A stretch of 64,000 nt of DNA, taken from positions 1,067,501-1,131,500 of the forward strand of contig JAMWET010001330.1 of the NCBI GenBank assembly GCA_024036415.1, written 5' to 3'. The notes below the pieces were generated by a model. The model searched no databases and was not told the origin of the DNA. It worked only from the letters and a program-made list of their open reading frames with translations. Position 1 is the first letter of the stretch; each line of letters starts with the position of its first letter. The position numbers were made by a program, and so were the translations under genes. Below, piece by piece: positions 56,101 through 63,917 of the stretch. Source of the stretch: Prochilodus magdalenae. Lineage: Eukaryota > Chordata > Actinopteri > Characiformes > Prochilodontidae.

Positions 56101-58898
56101 TTTTCTGTGGAGTGTTTTGTTTGACAAATGCGTTTTTAAAATCATCAGTAGACTGGTGTCCTTTTTAATAAAATAATAGCAAATGCTTTATTGAAGCTTT
56201 ATTGTGCATATTCACACAGTAATAAAGTACATTTTATTTAGCATTTTAACAGCATTGCTGTTCATATAAAGCTATTTATAAAACATCTAAATCTCTCAGT
56301 GAATTTCAATACTAGGGTTTTCCTACTGATATGCTTCAGTACATTACAAAGGAATATCTGGAAGCACTTTGAGCAGGTTGAGAGATGTTTTGGGGCTGTA
56401 TTTATGGGAAAGGCTTGTATTTGTAAAAAATGTGTAAATGAGGTGTTTCCCTGAAGCATTTCTTTAGTAATAAGTCGGTAACATTATTTTGAATGAAGTA
56501 TCAGTGAAGTAGCAGTAGTGGGGCATCTGTATACACTGAAGTAAAAATCCTGAACATGTACTGTTGAGGTATTACTTACATAAAGTAGATGCACCCCTGA
56601 TATCTTAAATTAAGTCGTCTTAATTTCGTCACTGTCCAAAGAAAAACATGTATCTCCATTTTTGTTGATTTTTACTTTCATGCCTCATTTGATCACATGA
56701 GCTGCTGTTTACACTCTGGGAAAATGTCATGAAGAATGGGCAAACAGAAATGGCCCAAAACTTCTTGGAAAGTCTGGTTCCATTGACTTCATACAAATTA
56801 TATGAGTTTTTGGCCTCTCCTGTAGAGTTGCCATTTTGGAGATACCTGTTTTTCTTTGGACAGCAACGATATGTTACTTCCATTAAGCAAAACCTAAACC
56901 TCACATTAACCTCAGCCCAAACCTTTGCACTAATCCTAACTCTTACCTTAACCTCTAACGCAACACCTAATTCTAACCCTAACCTTAACCCTAACCCGAA
57001 ACCTAATCCTGTCCCTAACATTTACCAACACCTAATTCAGCTAAACTGCATTTACAGGATTTAATAAAAAATCTTTTGATAGTTTGTAGAGCATATCAGA
57101 TCCACCATTGCTCCAACATCTTTGGCATGTTGTTTTTATGATACTGGGAGTCTGTGGAGCATTTATTTAGTCTAAAGAGAACTACTCCATGTGTCACCAA
57201 CAAGTCTACTTGAATGGTGAATCTGTCCCGTTTTGTTTCTTAGTGTTTATGCTTGTTTAAAGATCCATTTATATGGAAGAGATCTAACTTTCTACTGCTC
57301 ACTTCTGATTCATGAATGTAATGAGGAGAACGGTCAAGTAGTATTTACAAGCATCATAATACTGAGAGATGGACAGAAAGCTTGTCAGCTCCTTCTGTCT
57401 TGTTTTTGCATTCCAGCTAACACCTGTGCTTCCCACAAATTGGACAACGGACTTCTACATCATGTCCCGGATTCTTCACGTGTTTACTACTCGTGTAATG
57501 AGGGATATAAAACAACTGAGAACACGTGGTGGGGAGAAACAAGCTGCCGTCAGGGTTCTTTGGTCCCTACACCACAGTGTATAAGTGAGTCTGTTTTCCC
57601 ATGCAGCACATTCATAGCACAAAAAGAAATGACTGATTTGTTGTTTTCATGTCTGTTTTTCCTCTGTTGACAGGTGAGAATAAATGTGGCCGTTTTCCCA
57701 ATATTCCACATGGAAAACGTAGTAGTGCAGATTCGTTTACTCTCGAATGTGATTTGGGCTACAAAGCAGACACTTCTTCCATCACATGTGACAAAGGGCA
57801 ATGGAAAATACCAAAATGTAAGTCTTGTGAGCTTAGTTCATTAAATCGCTCTAAAAGTCCTTAAAGACCTTTAAAAAAGTCATCAGTGAATTGTCTGTAG
57901 ATTTAAAAAGAATCAAGTCATAGCCTTGTCTTGTAATTTGAACTCATTAAGAGCTAACTTTACTTCTGATTTATTTTAAAGCTGTTTGAGCTTTTTCCAT
58001 ATAATATGCACTTTTATTCAGACTTGGTTTGAGACTCTCCTGTTACTAGAATAATGAAAGTAACGTTGAGCTTCTTAGTAACAAAATCTTGTGTTCTCTT
58101 TCATGCAGCGTTCACCACAAAATTAACATTTATCAAAAAATCCATCTTTAGGTCTAACAGGTGGCAGCTGTGGTATTCCTCCACGAGTGAAAAATGCGAT
58201 CATCGACTCTTACACTCAAGAGTCACACCAGACACAAGTGACATATAAATGCCGTGAATATTTTGAACCAACAAAACGTCCCGAGATTATTTGCATAAAA
58301 AACTGGGACCCTGTGCCCACATGTAAATGTGAGTACAAGTATTTATTATTATTATTATTATTATTATTAATTTTAGTAGTAGTATCAGTAGTAGTGGTAG
58401 TAATAGTAGTAATGGTCATGGTAGTGATGGTGGTAGTAGAAGTAGTAGTGGTAGTGATGGTAGTAGTGTCAATCAATCAATGAATCAATCAATATTTATT
58501 TGTATAGTGCTTTTTACAACCAATGTTGTCTCAAAGCACCTTCACAGAAAAATCTGTTTATATCAAGCCAGAGGCAACTGTGGCAAAGAAAAACTCCCTT
58601 AAGTAAGGAAGAACCCTCGAGAGGAACCAGACTCAAGGGCGGAACCCAGCCTCCTTAGGTCAATCCTGGATAAAGAGAAAAAGACAGAGCTAACAGGAAA
58701 AGGAGCTTAGAACATCTATTAGATACAGTCTGATTAATCCAGGACGGTAGTAACTGAAAAGATGGAACCGACTCATAGATAGAGGTCATGATCAGAGCCA
58801 AAAGCTGGTCATTGTAAATGTTGCTTTCATGCTGGGTGATGAACTGGAGAAACAGGGCAGGAGACCCATGGTGGAGCTGATTCTCAGGTGCCTCTAGC

Positions 58899-58947
<49 letters not shown>

Positions 58948-61900
58948 ATTAGGACACTTTGCACCTTGTATGAATTGAGTGTGTGTAGTCCTGAGAGTCC
59001 TACAGAGAATTCCTCTGCGCTGGTAGCCCCTCAGTGTTATCCATCAGCTCTGATCAGCTCATAGAGAAGACAGGGAAAACAGTTTGGGTATTGGTCCATT
59101 TATGGAAAAATTTAAATTATAACGGTAAACAGATTATATCAGCCAAATGCTTGTTTTAGCCTTCAAGTTTTAGTCTTGTTTTGAAGAGTTTAAGTTTAGA
59201 GAGTGTGTCTGATTCCTGAATGGATAAAGAGAGAAGATTCCACAGTTTTGGGGCTACACAAGAAAAGGCTCGACCACCTGCTGTCGTTTTTCTAATTCTA
59301 GGTACTGTCAGCAGGCCATTATTTTGTGAGCGGAGCATGCGTGTGGGTTTGTATGACTGAAGTAGTTCACTGAGATACTGCGGGGCCAGGCCATTTAATG
59401 ATTTATACATTAGGAGTAGAAGTTTGTACTCCACACGAAATTTAACAGATAGCCAGTGTAATGATGACAATATTGGGGATATATGACAATTTTTTTGTTC
59501 TAGTAAGGACTTGCATTCTGGATGAGCTTATGGACGAGCTTAGGTAGAGCCTTGTTTGAGCATCCGACTAAAAGGGTGTTACAATAATCCAGCCTAGAAG
59601 TTATAAAGGCATGCACAAGGATAGGATATTGTGTAATTTAGCAATGTTATGCAAATGGAAGAATGCTGTCCTAACTATGTTACAGACATTTGTATCAAAA
59701 GACAAGCTAGTATCAAAGATAACGCTCAGATTTTTTAGAGTTGAGCTTGGAATAATAGTTTGGTTGTTTATATTCAAGACGAATTGGGAGAGTTTAGTTC
59801 TCTCTGCATTAGGTCTAAGTAGCAGGACCTCAGTCTTGCTTGGATAAGGCTGAAGGAAATTCTAGAAGTTATAGAATTCTAAAAGTAGTAATAATAATGG
59901 CAGTGGTTGTAGTAGTAGTAATAATAGTGGATGTAGTAGTAGTGGTAGTGGTGGTAGTAGTGGTAATAATGGTGGTAGTAGTGGTAGTAGTAGTCAGTGG
60001 TAGTGGTGGCGGTAGTAGTAGTAATAATGGTGGTAGTGGTGGTAGTGGTAGTGGTGGTGGTAGTAGTATTAATGGTGGTGGTGGTGGTGGTGGTAGTAGT
60101 AGTCATAATGGTGGTAGTGGTGGTAGTAGTAGTGGTTGTAGTAGTTGGTGGTGGTGGCAGTAATAGTAGTAATAATGGTCGTAGTAGTGGTGGTGGAGGT
60201 GGTAGATGTAATAGTAGTAGTAATAATGGTGGTAGTGGTGGTGGAGGTGGTAGATGTAATGGTGGTAGGAGTAGTAATGGTAGTGGTGGTGGTAGTGGTA
60301 ATAGTAGTAGTAGCAGTAATAGTGGTAGTGGTAGTAGTGGTGGTGGTGGTAGTAGTAGTAATAATGGTGGTAGGAGTAGTAATGGTGGTGGTGGTGGTAG
60401 TGGTAATAGTAGTAGTAGCAGTAATAGTGGTAGTAGTGGTGGTGGTGGTAGTAGTAATAATGGTAGTGGTAGTAGTAATAATGGTAGCGGTAGTAGTGCT
60501 GGTGGTGGTGGTAGTAATAGTGGTGGTAGTGGTAGTAGTAGTAGTAATGGTAGTGGTGGTAGTGGTATTAGTAGTAGTAGCAGTAATAGTGGTAGTAGTG
60601 GTGGTGGTGGTGGTAGTAGTAATAATGGTAGTGGTAGTGGTGGTGGTAGTAATAATGGTAGCGGTAGTAGTGCTGGTGGTGGTGGTAGTAGTAGTAGTGG
60701 TGGTGGTGGTAATGGTAATAGTAGTAGTAGTAGTAGTAATGGTATTGGTGGTGGTAGTGGTGGGGGAGGTAATAGTGGTAATAGTAGCTGTAGTAATAGT
60801 TGTAATTGTAGTAGTAATAGTTGTAGTAGTAATTGTAGTAGTAATAGTTGTAGTAGTAACTGTTGTAGTAATAGTTGTAGTAGTAATTGTAGTAGTAATA
60901 GTTGTAGTAGTAACTGTTGTAGTAATATTTGTAGTAGTAATAGTTGTAATAGTAATTGTAGTAGTAATAGTTGTAGTAGTAATTGTAGTAGTAATAGTTG
61001 TAGTAATTGTAGTAGTAGTAATAGTAATTGTTGTAGTAGTAATTGTTGTAGTAATTGTAGTAGTAATAGTTGTAGTAGTAGTAGTAATGGTAGTGGTGGT
61101 GGAGGTGATAGTGATAATAGTAGCTGTAGTAATAGTTGTAGTAGTAATTGTAGTAGTAATAGTTGTAGTAGTAGTAGTAGTAGTAGTAGTAATGGTAGTG
61201 GTAGTAATAGTTGTAATAGTAATTGTAGTAGTAATAGTTGTAATAGTAATTGTAGTAGTAATTGTGGTAGTAATAGTTGTAGTAGTAATTGTAGTAACTG
61301 TGGTAGTAATAGTTGTAGTAGTAATAGTTGTAATAATAGTTGTAGTAGTAATAGTTGTAGTAGTAATTGTAGTAGTAATTGTGGTAGTAATAGTTGTAGT
61401 AGTAATAGTTGTAATAGTAATTGTAGTAGTAATAGTTGTAGTAGTAATTGTAGTAGTTATAGTTGTAGTAGTAATAGTTGTAGTAGTAATTGTAGTAGTA
61501 ACTGTGGTAGTAATAGTTGTAGTAGTAATAGTTGTAATAGTAATTGTAGTAGTAATAGTTGTAGTAGTAATTGTAGTAGTAATAGTTGTATTAGTAATTG
61601 TAGTAGTAATATTGCTTTTATTCTCTCAGGAATTATTACAGTTATAATCATGGTGAAAAGTAGACACTGCTGCTGACTGCACCCTGGGCTGCACATAACT
61701 GCTGCCTGTAATTGCTGTTTGTAGAAGCCGTGATTATAATCATTATGTCTTTACATTGCAGTGTCATCATCCGCATGTCTAAACCCTAAAAGGAACATAA
61801 CCAATGGTACTGTTGTGAAACCAGAACAGATTAGGGAATACTACGCTGGAGAGGCCCGTGTGGAATATAAATGTTCTGAGGGATTCATGTTTGAGGATGT

Positions 61901-63777
61901 TTCTTTTGCCCGCTGTGTTGAGAGTAATTGGGTTTACCCAAAATGTATAAGTAAGTACATTTTACATTGCATATAGTGATAGTGTACTGTGTTGTGCTGT
62001 GCTGTGTTGTGTTGTATTTATTGTTGTATGTATTAAGCTTGTGTGCACTACAGAAGTCCATATGACTAAACCTGCATTTCTTGCATTGTTATTCTGGTAA
62101 AATGATTTTGATAGCTGACACAGAACCAAAAAAAGAGTACTCGATTAATTCTTTCAGATACCTTTTGAATTCTGGTTGAATGTGGTTGATGCGGCTCAGC
62201 GGTTAACACCCCTACCCACCAGAGAGCTACTACCCCATGTGGGAGATGGGGGTTCGAATCCCAGTCTAGGTAGCAAATGCTGATCTACACCAATAAGAGT
62301 CCTTGGGCAAGACTCCTAACACGAAGTTGCAGTGCTGCTATAACGTTACTTCAGTCATTTATCCCATAGGGATGTACAACAAATCTAGTAGTGTCAATGG
62401 AAATGTAAGCAAACTGCAAAACTTGAGCTCAATAAATGACTGGAATGCCTGTTGTGTTACGTCCACACAGTCCCTTTAGCAACTGCACTTTCTCTTGCTC
62501 CTGAACTTGGGCCTCCATAGCCTCAAACACTTACAGCACAGGCTTTGAAAATATTCCAAAGGATGAGATGTGGAGTTTGGAAGACTTTCTAATCCTTTAC
62601 CCTTTTACCTACCGAATATGGATGTCTTCTAAGAGTTATTGTCAAAGAGTCCTCCTCCCCCTATCTAGGTCCAGATTTTAACTTCGTCATTTTTTGTAAA
62701 TACACTTATTATGAAATTTAACATAAAAAATAACACTCCCTGCCACTTTTATTAGAAACACCATCCTGTTCTACTATATAGGGTAGGACCCCCTTTTTGC
62801 ATTCATTTTTAGTTTTTAACAAGGAACTCTTTACAAAATATTAATATAATGAAGCAGTTATAACACATGAATAAAAAGGCCAAAAATGAGCTCCTTAAGA
62901 TTAATATGTATTAAAGCTGACAGGTTCATGTAGACTCATGGAAATGATGAAATATGATCAGGAAACATATTATGAAATGTATGCATACAGAACAATGCAA
63001 CAGAGCTATAATTAGCAATTTAGGAGTGAAATATTAAATATGATCAAACTAATAAGGAGATGCAGTTCTGGTGTTTGGGTTTAAAGGAACAGCCTAGTAT
63101 TTTCATGAGCAGTGGTGATTGAAAAAGAATACATCAGCAAATAATCCATCAATTTAAGAACAATGTTCCTCAAGAAGATATTTCATAGTTTTATTTCAGG
63201 GTACAGTCTTCTTCAACAGAATAGTTGAACCCAGAAGGAGGTGTCGCATTACAATGCTATTAAAGAGAAGATAAAGGTTACTAGAAAGAATAAATCAAGT
63301 AACATGTAGACTGATATTGGCAATATTAATTAAGCTACACACACAGAAGTAGTGTCTCTTAGCATAGCATCAGGCCACCTTTGTTGACTAATGCAACATG
63401 CCAGACATATCATACACAGAGGTGGAGAGGAATTCAAAATGGTTAATTAGGTAGTCTGTATTTTGCACCTGGATTACAACTAAATACCCATGACCTTTAA
63501 TGCCATACAACATACAGTTTGTAATTATTTGCACTTTGAGTGTGCATAGATTCTCTTTTTACTTAAGAACTTTGCCCCATCCATTTCCAGACTTTAAGTT
63601 TTTTTAAAAGCTCAACTATTTAGACATTTGTTTTTAGATCAGTTGAGCTTGGATTTTTTTATTAGATTTTTAGGCTAACCTGGTATTCTTTTCTTTTTTT
63701 AATCTATTAATCTTCAGTAAAACAAAGTGAAAAGCGGGATCCGGACCCAGCTGAGCGCTTGGAGCCAAAAGCAGAAG
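41075..63777 (+). CDS. cfh: Complement factor H (partial, 15 exons, 12 CCPs)
   Basis: Secreted regulator of the alternative complement pathway. In the family it binds C3b, speeds decay of the C3 convertase and serves as cofactor for factor I. Exons: signal peptide 41075-41138; CCP1 41585-41755; CCP2 41853-41958 plus 45858-45934; CCP3 48113-48295; CCP4 48930-49097; CCP5 49322-49516; CCP6 49607-49786; CCP7 49865-50050; CCP8 52929-53111; CCP9 57417-57584; CCP10 57674-57817; CCP11 58152-58328; CCP12 61762-61950; linker 63718-63777. They total 2251 coding bases, all GT/AG, phase 1 except the intron inside CCP2 (phase 2). CCP2 begins KRPCGHPGDTP, CCP3 VVKC, and CCP4 has YKENE, as in CFH. The 3' end lies outside the window, and mammalian CFH has 20 CCPs. 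A CFH-like paralogue is possible; C4BP-type genes fit less well. I am confident in the exons and fairly sure of the name. Confidence 0.9.
41585..41755 (+). CDS. cfh: cfh exon 2: CCP1
   Basis: 57 codons in a single CCP with all four cysteines (ECLRQ, VNCETGY, LSCVKGEW, ECK) and the conserved Trp. In the family CCP1-4 form the C3b regulatory site. Acceptor 'tttccag', donor 'agtaag'. Confidence 0.93.
41853..41958 (+). CDS. cfh: cfh exon 3: first half of CCP2
   Basis: Encodes 'KRPCGHPGDTPNGDF' through 'VEYTCRPG', with the first two cysteines of CCP2. The exon ends in phase 2 (donor 'gtaaga'), unlike every other exon of the gene. A split CCP2 is a known feature of CFH, so this supports orthology. 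Confidence 0.93.
41992..42029. repeat. (TTTC)n tract in intron 3
   Basis: Short TTTC microsatellite starting 33 bases after the donor of the first half of CCP2. Confidence 0.85.
43290..43745 (+). mobile_element. Decayed Tc1-like element in cfh intron 3
   Basis: Begins 'ttggtgggtaggtttgacat' and 'gagacatgccaatgac', with 'TPRQ'-like words decayed to 'HRQRLQWC'. The catalytic Asp region is lost and the tail is 'ttatcacaggacaccattag' and 'gagagacactacttct'. The middle matches 28.4 kb and the reverse complement of 1-310. Dead by stops and deletions. Confidence 0.65.
43928..44900 (-). mobile_element. Tc1-like transposon, second family, in cfh intron 3
   Basis: On the minus strand the C-terminal half of a Tc1-like transposase is readable across frameshifts: 'YRDEILKPIVRPYAGEVGPG', 'VQNNARPHVARVCRQFLEDE', then 'TVQELSDALVQIWEEIP' and 'RRLIRKMPHRCQACI', and 'ARGGHTNYSHLHF' just before the 3' terminal sequence. 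The + strand at 43931 starts 'ctgctcaaaaaagtaaaggg', the terminal repeat of this family. The N-terminal DNA-binding part near 44900 is missing. The + strand frames are shadows. Confidence 0.82.
45858..45934 (+). CDS. cfh: cfh exon 4: second half of CCP2
   Basis: Joins exon 3 in phase 2 to give GYIMASRV, then 'RNCRSQGWDNAVPVCE', supplying the third and fourth cysteines and the Trp. The intron splitting CCP2 is 3.9 kb and filled with Tc1 remnants. Donor 'ggtaaag' returns the gene to phase 1. Confidence 0.92.
46498..46973. repeat. 122-bp inverted repeat with 232-bp loop in cfh intron 4
   Basis: 46498-46619 and 46852-46973 are reverse complements over 122 bases with two mismatches. The loop is 232 bases. 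It lies between the second half of CCP2 and CCP3. No coding frame is shared. It could be a recent foldback DNA element or a local inverted duplication. Confidence 0.9.
47320..47440 (-). repeat. Dispersed SINE-like repeat fragment, copy 4
   Basis: In reverse complement it contains the 'ctgggatagg' and 'gatggactggttgcctgtcc' words of the copies at 23.9, 26.2 and 35.9 kb. Located in cfh intron 4. Confidence 0.6.
48113..48295 (+). CDS. cfh: cfh exon 5: CCP3
   Basis: 61 codons: VVKCPTI, FECASL, IHCTEQGTW and PKCI give four cysteines and Trp. VVKC at the domain start is the same as in CFH CCP3. Acceptor 'tttttcag', donor 'gttag'. Confidence 0.93.
48560..48715. repeat. MITE-like repeat fragment, copy 4
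   Basis: 'agaaaaacagatgtctacag', 'gagctacaaagtgc', 'ggaaagtggagctgac' and 'aaaatggacaaagagtgtag' correspond to the reverse complement of the 31.8-kb copy ('ccattttattagct', 'gttctacagttac'). Located in cfh intron 5. Confidence 0.55.
48930..49097 (+). CDS. cfh: cfh exon 6: CCP4
   Basis: 56 codons: EIRCMPPQILHG, YKENEQLRYTCENKY, PRCLRTGW, PECE. Four cysteines and Trp. The YKENE motif is shared with CFH CCP4. Confidence 0.93.
49322..49516 (+). CDS. cfh: cfh exon 7: CCP5
   Basis: 65 codons: EITCLLGPLTPGI, VEITCSERYW, IRCTDSGEW, TVCE. Complete CCP with the Trp. Only 224 bases from exon 6. Confidence 0.92.
49607..49786 (+). CDS. cfh: cfh exon 8: CCP6
   Basis: 60 codons: EIACEVPYDEEH, SYQCKSGYRKG, AMCTENGW, PLCT. 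It has an unusual Tyr-rich stretch (LYYRAYYYFGG) and a basic stretch (DRRLGVRKS), which could suit polyanion binding, but this is inference. The intron before it is only 90 bases. Confidence 0.92.
49865..50050 (+). CDS. cfh: cfh exon 9: CCP7
   Basis: 62 codons: EIVCPKLTFEN, VYYRCKHELE, ITCNRHGDW, RHCI. Complete CCP. Exons 6 to 9 lie close together, with short introns (224, 90 and 78 bases), in contrast to the large introns elsewhere. Confidence 0.92.
52929..53111 (+). CDS. cfh: cfh exon 10: CCP8
   Basis: 61 codons: STCSKPEAIKNGII, VEYKCSAGYVFEN, ARCVGPRW, YPKCI. Closest relative in the window is CCP12, with the shared patterns VEYKCS.G..FE, ARCV...W.YPKCI and an acidic/Tyr block before them. 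This suggests internal duplication. Confidence 0.93.
53800..54325. repeat. Dispersed repeat, copy 2 (partner at 12.4 kb)
   Basis: Contains 'gaacgctcagaattgcaatc', 'gcaaaacttcgcaa', 'gtgacgtcatcgg' and 'ggaactggagtccgg', in the same order as at 12.73-12.93 kb. Purine-rich and non-coding. Located in cfh intron 10. Confidence 0.55.
54450..55160 (+). mobile_element. Degenerate Tc1-like transposase in cfh intron 10
   Basis: The frame starting at 54472 reads 'LSQESRKEIIDKHVKGKGY', 'ETISKQLDCPVTTVGHIIQK' and 'VANLPG', the helix-turn-helix DNA-binding part of a Tc1-like transposase. After stops, 'NVIWTDETKLELFGH' (the TDE block) is visible near 54890. Later parts fade near 55150, and no terminal repeats are certain. 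This is a third Tc1 lineage in the window, nearer in style to the 3.2-kb copy. Confidence 0.78.
55525..56004 (-). mobile_element. Non-LTR retrotransposon C-terminal fragment
   Basis: An open minus-strand frame of about 159 residues with 'ESTVPWEDHMKEANGCKGLK', 'YHELVEDCRRKGW', 'EVGCQGFAACSLCKI' and 'AIKSPTEAAERASRWIWIKR'. I recognise this as the region after the reverse transcriptase in a group of fish LINE-like polyproteins. Upstream RT motifs are absent, so it is a 5'-truncated fragment lying inside a cfh intron on the opposite strand. The assignment to retroelements is firm, the exact clade is not. Confidence 0.6.
56628..56868. repeat. MITE with 27-bp terminal inverted repeats
   Basis: 56632-56658 ('ctgtccaaagaaaaacatgt', then 'atctcca') is the reverse complement of 56837-56863 with one mismatch. 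About 180 bases of non-coding DNA lie between, and the left part matches 8.80-8.97 kb. No transposase inside. Confidence 0.8.
56890..57020. repeat. Degenerate telomere-like (CCTAAC)n tract
   Basis: Variants of CCCTAA (for example 'taaccctaaccttaaccc') are repeated for about 130 bases, with drift to CCTAAT and CTTACC. Sits immediately right of the MITE, 400 bases before CCP9. The open frames here are repeat by-products. Confidence 0.8.
57417..57584 (+). CDS. cfh: cfh exon 11: CCP9 (conserved Trp absent)
   Basis: 56 codons: TCASHKLDNG, VYYSCNEGY, TSCRQGSLVPTPQCI. Four cysteines are present, but the Trp expected between the third and fourth is Leu (GSLVPTPQC). A Trp-Trp pair sits just before the third cysteine. 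Splice sites are good (acceptor 'ttccag', donor 'gtgagt'). Confidence 0.9.
   Translation, partial: LTPVLPTNWTTDFYIMSRILHVFTTRVMRDIKQLRTRGGEKQAAVRVLWSLHHSV
57674..57817 (+). CDS. cfh: cfh exon 12: CCP10
   Basis: 48 codons, the shortest CCP here: NKCGRFPNIPHGK, FTLECDLGY, ITCDKGQW, KIPK. The codon for its last cysteine is split by the intron: T at the exon end, GT from exon 13. The intron before it is only 89 bases. Confidence 0.9.
58152..58328 (+). CDS. cfh: cfh exon 13: CCP11
   Basis: Begins by completing the CCP10 cysteine (TGT), then LTGGSCGIPPRVKN, VTYKCREYF, IICIKNW, PTCK. The donor 'gtgagt' is followed 7 bases on by the start of an AT-rich microsatellite. A nearby alternative AG at 58160 would shift the frame less well. 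Confidence 0.88.
58341..58468. repeat. (ATT)n and (AGT)n microsatellite, left part
   Basis: TTA/TAT units at 58341-58370 change into AGT/GGT/GAT units up to 58468, where a LINE tail begins. Array sequence resumes after the LINE at about 59880. Confidence 0.95.
58469..59870 (-). mobile_element. L2-type LINE inside an AGT array
   Basis: Minus orientation. The 3' tail is 'aatcaatcaatgaatcaatc' at 58471; a 3' UTR follows to about 59150. The C-terminal protein at 59470-59156 reads 'LHWLSVKFRVEYKLLLLMYK', 'SLNGLAPQYLSELL', 'GGRAFSCVAPKLWNLL' and 'LKLFKTRLK'. Further LINE-like sequence extends to about 59870. A (GA)n tract lies at 58902-58944. Most of ORF2 is missing. Confidence 0.82.
58902..58944. 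repeat. (GA)n microsatellite in the LINE 3' region
   Basis: About 21 uninterrupted GA units inside the LINE 3' UTR. Confidence 0.95.
59880..61608. repeat. 1.7-kb (AGT/GGT/AAT/TGT)n array in cfh intron 13
   Basis: Triplet array with three zones: mixed AGT/AAT (59880-60000), GGT-rich with longer repeated blocks of about 100 bases (60000-60780), and an ordered 27-base unit (60780-61608) built of 'agtagtaatagttgtagtag' plus 'taattgt'. Frames of up to 559 residues (Gly-Ser, Val, Ser-Asn-Cys) are by-products. It ends about 150 bases before CCP12. Confidence 0.98.
61762..61950 (+). CDS. cfh: cfh exon 14: CCP12
   Basis: 63 codons: SSSACLNPKRNITNG, VEYKCSEGFMFED, ARCVESNW, YPKCI. Four cysteines and Trp. 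Carries NIT, a possible N-glycosylation sequon, near its start. Most similar to CCP8. Confidence 0.93.
62185..62465 (+). repeat. tRNA-derived SINE in cfh intron 14
   Basis: A pol III B box 'ggttcgaatcc' lies at 62251-62261, and an A-box-like 'ggctcagcgg' at 62193-62202, about 50 bases earlier. A tRNA-unrelated body follows with 'ccttgggcaagactcctaac' and 'caataaatgactggaatgcc'. It is a short retroposon, not a functional tRNA: the acceptor stem cannot be drawn. Confidence 0.75.
63205..63430 (-). repeat. Tc1-family deletion derivative in cfh intron 14
   Basis: 63210-63290 matches 10.49-10.56 kb. 63345-63412, read in reverse ('gcattagtcaacaaaggtgg', then 'gagacactacttct'), matches the tail of the 43.7-kb Tc1 copy ('gcattagcaaacatggtgac', 'gagagacactacttct'). 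No transposase is left. Confidence 0.55.
63718..63777 (+). CDS. cfh: cfh exon 15: charged non-CCP linker
   Basis: 20 codons in phase 1 on both sides: IKQSEKRDPDPAERLEPKAE. No cysteine, very charged. Acceptor is preceded by a pyrimidine stretch ('ttcttttcttttttt' upstream, then 'tcttcag') and the donor is 'ggtaaca'. The exon splices in frame from CCP12 and leaves the frame open, so the gene continues to the right. Not part of any CCP. Confidence 0.75.
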
Positions 63778-63917
63778 GTAACAATCCATTTACAACTGTA
63801 AGCTTAAAATATAGCTAATACCACAAAATATTTCTAGAAACATTAGTATGTGTAATAACAAATTAAAAGTTGACCAACAAAAAACCTAGAAATATCCTAA
63901 ATATTTAGTTCTCTTAG

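Noticed and set aside
53112..57416. Hidden CCP exon between CCP8 and CCP9
   Set aside because: The region is filled by repeats and transposon remnants; no CCP pattern was seen.
59840..61676. Frames of up to 559 residues (Gly-Ser, Val, Ser-Asn-Cys)
   Set aside because: By-product of the AGT/GGT/AAT/TGT array inside a cfh intron.
62185..62280. Functional tRNA gene
   Set aside because: Pol III boxes are present, but no cloverleaf can be drawn and a SINE body follows.
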